This document shows, in pieces, positions 1 through 5,343 of a stretch of DNA of 6,196 nucleotides (within the stretch, counting starts at the first letter, position 1; each line of letters begins with the position of its first letter). The stretch covers positions 3,094 through 9,289 of the forward strand of contig JALWKH010000420.1 of NCBI GenBank assembly GCA_026996635.1, read 5' to 3'. Source of the DNA: Bacteroidales bacterium. Its GTDB lineage: Bacteria > Bacteroidota > Bacteroidia > Bacteroidales > JALTDM01. A model generated the notes under the pieces. That model ran no database searches. It worked only from the letters and a program-made list of their open reading frames with translations, and was not told where the DNA came from. Made by a program: the position numbers and the translations under genes.

Positions 1-1364
1 CAGACATAACCGAACAAACGGAACATTACATTACCGGCGGTGACATTACTGCTGATATTTTTACAAACAGGGAAAAGGAAAATAAACTATCAATTTATAC
101 TTCTTTTCAAAACATTCACAGGAATTCATATTACGGAGCTAACCAAGATCCTGATGCATATGGTTTTACAGATAATTTGACGACCAATTCGGGGTTGCAG
201 TATTATTATCATTTTTCGGAAAATCACAAAGTTATTTCCGGAGTTGATTTGGCAACTGATATTCTTAAAGACCACAAGTTAGGCCAAACTTCACTTACAG
301 AGGCACTGCTTACCAATCAATATAAACAAACACAAGGATTATTTCTTCAAGATGAGCTTAAAAAAGGCAAGTTTAATTTCTCTACAGGATTGAGGTTCGA
401 CAATTATGAAGTAACAGACAAAATTGACGGTAGCGGAAATGTGAAAGGAAATATTTTGTTGCCGCGGTTTACTGTGCTTTACAAATTAACTGGTTTCTCG
501 CGTATCAGGGCAGGATATGCACGGGGATACAGGTCGCCGCAAGTGTTTGATGAGGATCTCCATGTTGAATCTTCGGGGGTAAGACGCATTTACCATCTAA
601 ATTCGCCGGATCTTACGGAAGAAACTTCCGACAGTTACACCTTGTCATTTACTTACAACGGAATGGTAGGGTTTGTAAATACTTATTTTGCACTAGAGGG
701 TTTTTATACTGTATTGCATAATCCTTTTGCTACCAGGATGCTTAGCTTTGATACAACAGGGACAATGATCTACGAAAGATATAACGCTTCTAACGGCGCT
801 TACGTAAGGGGCGTAAATTTCGAGCTTAATTTGATGCCGACTTACAATACTAAGTTGCAAGCGGGTTTTACCATACAGCAAGCTCGTTACAATCGAGCAG
901 AGCAGTGGGGTGATGATTCCACCGAGGCTTCAATTTATATTTTGAGGTCCCCATCGGCATACGGTTATTATGTTTTTGACTGGACAATAAAAAACCATTT
1001 GATATTAAGCACTTCGGGAACATATACGGGTAGTATGTATGCTCCGCATCTCGGGACAAATCCCAATCAAGACGGATTGACAGAAGAAGAGAGGCAAGAA
1101 ATAGAACAAGCCGTAAGAAACAGGGATATTATAGCGGGTAATGTTTTGGTAAAAACGCCGGCATTCTTTGATTTGGGTTTCAAACTGGCCTATGTATTGG
1201 ATCTTAAAGATAAGAGCAGCATAGAATTTAGTGTATCTGTAAAAAATATTTTGAATTCATATCAACACGATTTTGACAAAGGCAAATACAGGGATGCAGG
1301 TTACATTTACGGACCGTCTTTACCGGGGAGTATCTTTTTTGGCATAAAATATGGTGTTGAATGA
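1..1364 (+). CDS. TonB-dependent outer-membrane receptor, C-terminal part (5' end outside window)
   Basis: The reading frame is open from base 3 to the TGA at 1362-1364 and gives 453 residues with no start codon needed, so this is the 3' part of a longer gene; the TTG at 177 is internal. The fragment lacks the plug domain and holds most of a 22-strand beta-barrel: alternating polar and aromatic strands separated by Gly/Asn/Asp-rich loops. Family marks are RAGYARGYRSP around bases 510-539 (the FR-x-P-like barrel motif of siderophore-type receptors) and the C-terminal block VKNILNSYQHDFDKG followed by RDAGYIYGPSLPGS, frequent in Bacteroidota receptors. Such proteins take up iron complexes, haem, cobalamin or other ligands across the outer membrane, powered by TonB-ExbBD. 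The substrate cannot be read from this part. The last strand ends GIKYGVE, without the usual terminal aromatic residue. Family assignment is firm; ligand is unknown. Confidence 0.93.
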   Translation, partial: DITEQTEHYITGGDITADIFTNREKENKLSIYTSFQNIHRNSYYGANQDPDAYGFTDNLTTNSGLQYYYHFSENHKVISGVDLATDILKDHKLGQTSLTEALLTNQYKQTQGLFLQDELKKGKFNFSTGLRFDNYEVTDKIDGSGNVKGNILLPRFTVLYKLTGFSRIRAGYARGYRSPQVFDEDLHVESSGVRRIYHLNSPDLTEETSDSYTLSFTYNGMVGFVNTYFALEGFYTVLHNPFATRMLSFDTTGTMIYERYNASNGAYVRGVNFELNLMPTYNTKLQAGFTIQQARYNRAEQWGDDSTEASIYILRSPSAYGYYVFDWTIKNHLILSTSGTYTGSMYAPHLGTNPNQDGLTEEERQEIEQAVRNRDIIAGNVLVKTPAFFDLGFKLAYVLDLKDKSSIEFSVSVKNILNSYQHDFDKGKYRDAGYIYGPSLPGSIFFGIKYGVE

Positions 1365-1392
1365 TGCTTAAATGCAATTGGAAAATTTTTCC

Positions 1393-1400
1393 TAAATTTG
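1393..1400 (+). promoter_or_regulatory. Possible Bacteroidota -7 box before the DUF4468-like gene
   Basis: TAAATTTG is an exact match to the Bacteroidota -7 consensus TAnnTTTG and lies 24 bases before the ATG at 1425, a normal distance for a short leader. The -33 element is poor: the nearest TTG (1378-1380) is only 12 bases upstream instead of about 17-23, so this may be a weak promoter or a chance match in AT-rich DNA. Confidence 0.4.
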
Positions 1401-1424
1401 TCTTAAAATTAAAACTCTGAAAAA

Positions 1425-2018
1425 ATGAGAACTTTAAAATTAGTCTTGCTGGTTGTTTTATCTTTTGCGGCAGTAAATGTTTCTGCTCAAAAGAAGAAAA
1501 ACAAAAAAAACAAAGGTGAAAATGCATCTTATTATGAAACTCCGCAAATGCCGATAGATGAAGAATCCAAACTTATAACTTATCAAGGTGTAATTCAAGT
1601 GCCGGGCAAAAATGCCGATGAAATTTTTTCTATGGCTGACAAATGGATTATGGGATATTTTAAGAATGCTTCAAAAGTTGTAAAAACAAAAGATAAAGCC
1701 AAGAAAAGAATTTATGCAAGCCCGCGTTTCAGAGTATTGAATCCGCCTGATAAAAACGGGAAGCAACTTATGGGAGGTATTGTAAAATACAGTATGATCC
1801 TCGAAATGAAAGACGGCAGAATGCGTTATACATTGTACAAATTCCACTGGAAACAACCTTCGTATTATCCTATAGAAAAGTGGTTGCAAACGGATTCTCC
1901 GACTTATCAAAAGAGATTTGCATATTTCTTACAACAAGTTGATAAGGAGGCAAATAAGGTTGTGGGTGACCTTAAAAAAGCAATGAAACCTGCAGAAAAA
2001 AAGTCTGATGACTGGTGA
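1425..2018 (+). CDS. Secreted DUF4468-like protein with lysine-rich N-terminus
   Basis: This is a 197-residue protein with a clear Sec signal peptide: MRTLKL, a hydrophobic core at residues 6-17, and a likely signal peptidase I cut after VSA at residue 21. The mature protein begins with a very basic stretch (QKKKNKKNK, residues 22-30). Residues about 47-145 resemble the DUF4468 domain (TBP-like fold) of Bacteroidota envelope proteins: a short strand ITYQGVIQVPG, an amphipathic helix with ADKWI, a strand pair, and a strand ending KDGRMRYTLYKFHW (residues 129-142). A charged helix follows at about 158-190. No catalytic motif is visible and no lipobox cysteine is present, so it should be periplasmic or outer-membrane associated. 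Function is unknown for the family. It is a single-gene unit, with its own possible promoter and a strong terminator. A lysine-coding run of eight A's (1503-1510) is slippage-prone. The domain name is from pattern recognition, not a search. Confidence 0.82.
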   Translation: MRTLKLVLLVVLSFAAVNVSAQKKKNKKNKGENASYYETPQMPIDEESKLITYQGVIQVPGKNADEIFSMADKWIMGYFKNASKVVKTKDKAKKRIYASPRFRVLNPPDKNGKQLMGGIVKYSMILEMKDGRMRYTLYKFHWKQPSYYPIEKWLQTDSPTYQKRFAYFLQQVDKEANKVVGDLKKAMKPAEKKSDDW

Positions 2019-2040
2019 AAATAAATAAATGCCCGTTACA

Positions 2041-2065
2041 GGGGAGATTTTTCTCCCCTTTTTTT
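2041..2065 (+). terminator. Rho-independent terminator after the DUF4468-like gene
   Basis: A perfect 7-bp stem GGGGAGA (2041-2047) / TCTCCCC (2052-2058) closes a TTTT loop and is followed by seven T's (2059-2065). A2040-T2059 could add an eighth pair. There is no A-tract on the left side, so it should act only on + strand transcripts. It separates the secreted protein gene from the mazG-deoC unit. Confidence 0.93.
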
Positions 2066-2073
2066 ATTCAATA

Positions 2074-2083
2074 AGCCTAGGCT
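2074..2083. repeat. Perfect 10-bp palindrome touching the mazG start codon
   Basis: AGCCTAGGCT is its own reverse complement and ends at the base before the ATG at 2084. It contains a CTAG core, a tetranucleotide rare in many bacteria. With one extra A on the left, the symmetry extends outward (ATA on the left, AT on the right). It could be an operator or chance. No promoter consensus is visible in 2066-2083. Confidence 0.45.
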
Positions 2084-2410
2084 ATGACAATAAAAGAAGC
2101 ACAAGAAACGGTTGACAAGTGGATAAAGGAATACGGAGTACGCTATTTCAACGAGCTTACCAATATGGCTTTGCTTACCGAAGAGGTTGGCGAACTTGCA
2201 CGGATAATTGCAAGAAAATACGGTGAGCAGTCTTTTAAGGAGAGTGACAAAGATTATGACCTTGCCGATGAAATGGCTGATGTGATGTTTGTGCTGATTT
2301 GCCTTGCCAACCAAACCGGTGTGGATTTGGAAGAAGCCATGAAACGGAATTTGGCTAAAAAAACTCAAAGAGACAAAAACAGACATATTAATAACCAAAA
2401 ACTAAAGTGA
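2084..2410 (+). CDS. MazG-like nucleotide pyrophosphohydrolase
   Basis: This 108-residue all-alpha protein matches the single-domain MazG/NTP-PPase family, which hydrolyses (d)NTPs to the monophosphate and pyrophosphate in the cytosol, using Mg2+, to remove non-canonical or excess nucleotides. The metal-binding signature EExxE...ExxD is present: LLTEEVGEL gives E33, E34 and E37, and the second helix LADEMADVMF gives E63 and D66. The C-terminal block AMKRNLAKKTQRDKNRH corresponds to the basic region that ends the MazG fold. The length is normal for a one-domain member and far shorter than the two-domain E. coli MazG. The protein starts at the first ATG after the terminator. Its stop overlaps or nearly touches the deoC start, suggesting coupling. 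From memory, this gene commonly sits just before deoC in Bacteroidales. The exact nucleotide substrate cannot be told from sequence, so no symbol is given. Confidence 0.92.
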   Translation: MTIKEAQETVDKWIKEYGVRYFNELTNMALLTEEVGELARIIARKYGEQSFKESDKDYDLADEMADVMFVLICLANQTGVDLEEAMKRNLAKKTQRDKNRHINNQKLK

Positions 2411-2412
2411 TT

Positions 2413-3276
2413 ATGAATAAATTGTATGTAGAAGATTTAATCAAGAAATTTTCGTCCGGAGTTGACGAAAAAGATATGAAGGAAACCATTGAGAAGGCAA
2501 AAAAAGAATCTGGAAATTACAATAACAAAGAAACTTTTAAGCGGATTTACAATTTTATAGACCTTACCAGCCTGAACACAACAGACAACAGGGAAGTAAT
2601 TAAAAATTTGTGCGACAGGGTAAATAACTTTTATGAAAATCACCCTGAATACGACAATGTAGCGGGTGTTTGCGTGTATCCCAATTTTATTGAAACGGTA
2701 AACGAAAACCTGAAAGATGACAGGGTAAAGAAGGTTGTAGTGTCGGGTGTTTTCCCATCTGCCCAGTCTTTCTTTTCCGTAAAACTTGCCGAAATAAACC
2801 TTAGTGCCGAAAAAGGTGCCGACGAAATAGACATTGTAATTAGTGTAGGTGAAGTTATCGCAGGCAATTACGATACGGTTTACAAAGAATTGCTGTTGAT
2901 GAAGCACGCTGCAGGCAAGTCGCATTTAAAGGTAATTTTGGAAACAGGTGCTTACAAAAATTACGAAGATATCCGTATTGCATCATTGCTTGCAATGGAA
3001 GCGGGTGCTGATTTTATCAAAACTTCCACGGGGAAAATCAGCGTGTCGGCAACTCCCGAAGCGGCTTACGTTATGCTAAAATCCATTAAAGATTATTATG
3101 AGGCTACAGGTAAGAAAGTAGGTTTTAAGCCTGCCGGAGGTATTTCTACACCTGAAGACGCTTTGTTGTATTACACTTTGGTAAAAAACATACTCGGAGA
3201 AGATTGGCTTACTCCCGAATATTTCCGCATAGGAGCAAGCAGGTTGGCAGGCAAGGTGGAAGAAATTATTTTGTAA
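2413..3276 (+). CDS. deoC: Deoxyribose-phosphate aldolase
   Basis: DeoC (EC 4.1.2.4) is a cytosolic class I aldolase that splits 2-deoxy-D-ribose-5-phosphate into acetaldehyde and glyceraldehyde-3-phosphate, feeding deoxynucleoside breakdown into central metabolism. The protein has 287 residues from the ATG at 2413. Catalytic residues of the TIM barrel are all visible: the Schiff-base lysine K203 in DFIKTSTGK, K239 in GFKPAGG, D140 in ADEIDIV, and D50 in FIDLTSLN (E. coli equivalents K167, K201, D102, D16). FRIGASRLAG near the end is the phosphate-site region. An in-frame GTG at 2407 overlaps the mazG stop (GTGA) and would add two residues; ATG 2413 is preferred because ATG is stronger and the added residues are not conserved. 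An N-terminal helical extension of about 35 residues precedes the barrel, compared with E. coli DeoC (259 residues). It lies in an operon with the genes on both sides. Confidence 0.96.
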   Translation: MNKLYVEDLIKKFSSGVDEKDMKETIEKAKKESGNYNNKETFKRIYNFIDLTSLNTTDNREVIKNLCDRVNNFYENHPEYDNVAGVCVYPNFIETVNENLKDDRVKKVVVSGVFPSAQSFFSVKLAEINLSAEKGADEIDIVISVGEVIAGNYDTVYKELLLMKHAAGKSHLKVILETGAYKNYEDIRIASLLAMEAGADFIKTSTGKISVSATPEAAYVMLKSIKDYYEATGKKVGFKPAGGISTPEDALLYYTLVKNILGEDWLTPEYFRIGASRLAGKVEEIIL

Positions 3277-3277
3277 G

Positions 3278-4090
3278 ATGGATATAATGAATGTGTTGCC
3301 GGAAGATCGTTATGCCGAAGCTGACGATTTTCTGGCTTTTATCAGCATTTACGACGACAAAAACCGGACAAAAGCGTATTTTGATTTTTTGGACAAAAAC
3401 AAAACTCTTGTAGAAGGAAAAGTTTGTGCCGAACTTGGTGCAGGTCTCGGCATAATGTCCGAAAAACTTTTGGAGTTGGGAGCTTCCCAAGTCTTTGCAA
3501 TTGAAAAAAATCCCCACCTTTTCGAACTTACCCGGAAGCGATTGAGTAAGTATGAAAATGCAATGGTGATAAATTCTGATGTTTTGGATTTTGTGCCTGA
3601 CAGGGAGATTGATTTTGCCGTTCATGAGTTTTACGGGCAACTTCTGTTTGATGAGGAAATTTTTTTGTTGGACAGCCTGAAATGGAAGCCAAAGTTATTG
3701 TTCCCCAATGGAGGCAAACTTATGGGCGGAGTGATGAATGTTGCTGATTTTGACGATGAAGTGGTAAACGCCGAAACCGTAAAGCATCTCGACGGAGTGC
3801 TAGTAAGCGGACTTTTTGATGAGGAGAATGTGCCGCTACAGTTTGATGTGGCAACTTATAAATATGGTACCGGAACGCCAAAATCTTTTGTGTGTGATAT
3901 TTCCGCTTACACAGGCGATTTGTTGTATTTCGGGCTGGTAATCCTACACGACGGAAAAGAAATCTGCCGAGCAGGAGTGTGCAATAACTGGAGCTATGTG
4001 TGGACTTACCGTAAAGGAAATAAATTTAAGTTGGAATTTGATGTTACCGACCGCGGTACGGATGTGTATTTTAGCTGGTTAGACCGCTAA
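3278..4090 (+). CDS. Compact PRMT-like class I SAM-dependent methyltransferase
   Basis: This is a 270-residue protein that starts one base after the deoC stop. Residues about 45-150 form a Rossmann methyltransferase fold: motif I is VCAELGAGLGIMSEKLLELG (49-68), and the acidic residue after strand 2 is E77 in FAIEKN. Several features match protein arginine methyltransferases rather than generic enzymes. DKNR (27-30) aligns with the PRMT DxxR element. HEFYGQLLFDEE (116-127) carries E117 and E126, nine residues apart, as in the PRMT double-E hairpin (SEWMGYCLFYES). LFPNGGKL (141-148) matches the IFPD strand. In the C-terminal beta-rich part, CNNWSYVWTY has N236-N237-W238 where PRMTs have THW. 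At about 120 residues the C-terminal domain is shorter than in eukaryotic PRMTs, and a dimerisation arm is not obvious. Function, by inference, is protein or small-molecule methylation. Arginine specificity is unproven. An internal ATG at 3287 is an alternative start. Confidence 0.8.
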   Translation: MDIMNVLPEDRYAEADDFLAFISIYDDKNRTKAYFDFLDKNKTLVEGKVCAELGAGLGIMSEKLLELGASQVFAIEKNPHLFELTRKRLSKYENAMVINSDVLDFVPDREIDFAVHEFYGQLLFDEEIFLLDSLKWKPKLLFPNGGKLMGGVMNVADFDDEVVNAETVKHLDGVLVSGLFDEENVPLQFDVATYKYGTGTPKSFVCDISAYTGDLLYFGLVILHDGKEICRAGVCNNWSYVWTYRKGNKFKLEFDVTDRGTDVYFSWLDR

Positions 4091-4144
4091 TTTTATCGGC
4101 AAAAGTTTTCTTTTCCCACTTTTTATAAATTTTCTTTTTTAAAA

Positions 4145-4156
4145 CATTTGCAAATG
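4145..4156. promoter_or_regulatory. 12-bp palindrome overlapping the serC -33 box (possible operator)
   Basis: CATTTGCAAATG is a perfect palindrome whose centre overlaps the TTTG of the -33 element. The nine-base string ACATTTGCA occurs at 4144-4152 and again at 4170-4178 over the -7 box, 26 bases later. This gives three CATTTG/CAAATG half-sites across the promoter. A regulator binding here would block RNA polymerase. Part of the resemblance comes from both promoter boxes containing TTTG. Confidence 0.4.
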
Positions 4157-4176
4157 ATAAGTATTTGTTACATTTG
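4147..4176 (+). promoter_or_regulatory. serC promoter (Bacteroidota-type primary sigma factor)
   Basis: TTTG (4147-4150), an 18-base spacer and TACATTTG (4169-4176) fit the Bacteroidota -33/-7 consensus TTTG...TAnnTTTG exactly. The -7 box ends 27 bases before the serC ATG, giving a short, A-rich leader. Its presence makes serC a transcription unit separate from mazG-deoC-methyltransferase, although no clear terminator lies in 4091-4146. Confidence 0.8.
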
Positions 4177-4203
4177 CATTTAAAATAAAAAAACACGAAA
4201 ACT

Positions 4204-5271
4204 ATGAAACATAATTTTTATGCAGGACCGGCTATTTTGCCGAAAGAAGCTATCGAAAAAAGTATTGAAGCATTAAGGGATTTTGCCGGAATGGGACTGT
4301 CTCTTATCGAAATATCTCACAGAAGCAAAGAGTTTGAAGCCGTTATGACAGAAGCTCAACAAACGGTAAAAGAACTCTTGAACATCAATGACGATTATGA
4401 AGTATTGTTTTTGCAAGGTGGTGCAAGCACCCAATTTTTGATGGTGCCTTACAACTTTTTGGAAAAGAAAGCCGCTTATCTTGATACAGGTGCTTGGGCA
4501 AGCAAAGCTATAAAAGAAGCCAAATTGTTCGGTGAAGTAGATGTGGTAGCATCATCTAAGGATAAGAATTATACATACATTCCAAAGAATTTTGAAGTGC
4601 CTGCAGATGCCGATTATTTGCACATTACAACAAACAACACTATTTACGGAACTGAAATTAGGGAAGATTTTGATGTAAATGTTCCGCTTATTGCAGATAT
4701 GTCTTCAGACTTTATGAGCCGTCCGGTAGATGTTTCAAAATACACTTTGATTTATGCGGGAGCACAAAAGAATGTAGGACCTGCCGGCGTTACCGTTGTT
4801 ATAGTTAAAAAAGACGCATTGGGTAAAGTAAGCAGGGAAATTCCTACTATGATGAATTACAAAACTCACGTGGATAAAGGTTCTATGTTTAACACACCTC
4901 CTGTATTTGCCGTATTTGCTACATTGCAAACACTCAAGTGGCTCAAAAATAACGGCGGAGTGGAAGCAATAGAAAAAGTAAACATTGAAAAAGCCAATAT
5001 GCTTTATGACGAAATAGACAGGAATAAATTGTTTAAACCTACCGTGACCAATCCGGAAGACCGTTCAAGAATGAATGTAACTTTCGTTATGAATGACGAA
5101 TATGCTGATTTGGACAAAGAATTTTTGGATTTTGCAGCAAAGAATGATATTGTAGGCATCAAAGGTCACCGTTCGGTAGGCGGATTTAGGGCTTCTATCT
5201 ACAACGCATTGCCTTTGGAAAGTGTTAAGCACTTGGTAAATGTGATGAGGGAATTTGAAAAACAACATTGA
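4204..5271 (+). CDS. serC: Phosphoserine aminotransferase
   Basis: SerC (EC 2.6.1.52) is a cytosolic PLP enzyme of aminotransferase fold type I. It converts 3-phosphohydroxypyruvate and glutamate to O-phosphoserine and 2-oxoglutarate in serine synthesis, and can serve the parallel step of PLP synthesis. The 355-residue length is normal for the family. Family marks in order are [10 protein letters not shown] at the N-terminus, EISHRSKEF (H39, R40; substrate carboxylate and phosphate site), LQGGASTQF (70-78, PLP phosphate loop), W98 in DTGAWASKA (stacks on the PLP ring), IADMSSDF with D165 (PLP pyridine nitrogen), and [12 protein letters not shown] with the Schiff-base lysine K189. R329 in [12 protein letters not shown] completes the substrate site. 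It has its own strong promoter. In many Bacteroidales serA follows, as recalled from known genomes, but here the next gene is unrelated. Confidence 0.97.
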   Translation: MKHNFYAGPAILPKEAIEKSIEALRDFAGMGLSLIEISHRSKEFEAVMTEAQQTVKELLNINDDYEVLFLQGGASTQFLMVPYNFLEKKAAYLDTGAWASKAIKEAKLFGEVDVVASSKDKNYTYIPKNFEVPADADYLHITTNNTIYGTEIREDFDVNVPLIADMSSDFMSRPVDVSKYTLIYAGAQKNVGPAGVTVVIVKKDALGKVSREIPTMMNYKTHVDKGSMFNTPPVFAVFATLQTLKWLKNNGGVEAIEKVNIEKANMLYDEIDRNKLFKPTVTNPEDRSRMNVTFVMNDEYADLDKEFLDFAAKNDIVGIKGHRSVGGFRASIYNALPLESVKHLVNVMREFEKQH

Positions 5272-5280
5272 TAATGTGTT
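5261..5280 (+). other. Imperfect hairpin spanning the serC stop codon
   Basis: AACAACATT (5261-5269) and AATGTGTT (5273-5280) can pair over a three-base loop with one bulged A. It is AT-rich and is followed by AATGTGCTTT rather than a T-tract, so it is not a convincing terminator. Transcription may run through from serC into the next gene, since no good promoter is visible in 5272-5334 either. Confidence 0.25.
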
Positions 5281-5328
5281 AATGTGCTTTATAACAGTGT
5301 AAATAACTTGATTCATGAATAAAAATGT

Positions 5329-5343
5329 CAGTTTATGAAACTG
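5329..5343. repeat. Inverted repeat CAGTTT-ATG-AAACTG centred on a start codon
   Basis: Two perfect 6-base arms (5329-5334 and 5338-5343) flank the ATG at 5335-5337, which is the start codon of the HrgA-like gene. In RNA this would put the initiation codon in the three-base loop of a small hairpin. In DNA it could be a binding site. Only 15 bases are involved, so chance cannot be excluded. Confidence 0.4.

Noticed and set aside
177..1364. A separate ORF starting with TTG at 177
   Set aside because: The same frame is open from base 3 and the upstream residues continue the beta-barrel pattern (NSYYGANQDPDAYGFTDN), so the TTG is an internal leucine codon of the receptor.
1380..1392. GGAAAA-T-TTTTCC as a terminator of the receptor gene
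   Set aside because: The loop would be a single base and the stem is nearly all A-T. No T-tract follows, and the repeat sits just upstream of the possible -7 box.
1228..2398. Reverse-strand ORFs of 99, 79 and 120 codons opposite the receptor end, the DUF4468-like gene and mazG
   Set aside because: Their products are Phe/His/Cys-rich without recognisable domains, and the + strand genes they overlap have clear family motifs, so they are antisense shadows.
2437..3640. Reverse-strand ORFs of 162, 75 and 124 codons opposite deoC and the methyltransferase gene
   Set aside because: They lie opposite firmly identified conserved genes and show no domain, signal or start context of their own.
4091..4144. 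Terminator after the methyltransferase gene
   Set aside because: There are T-rich runs, but only weak A-T stems (AAAAG/CTTTT) and no GC-rich hairpin, so no intrinsic terminator can be supported.
5311..5320. ATTCATGAAT palindrome upstream of the HrgA-like gene
   Set aside because: It is a ten-base AT-rich palindrome in AT-rich DNA with no second copy or promoter context. Chance is the simplest explanation.
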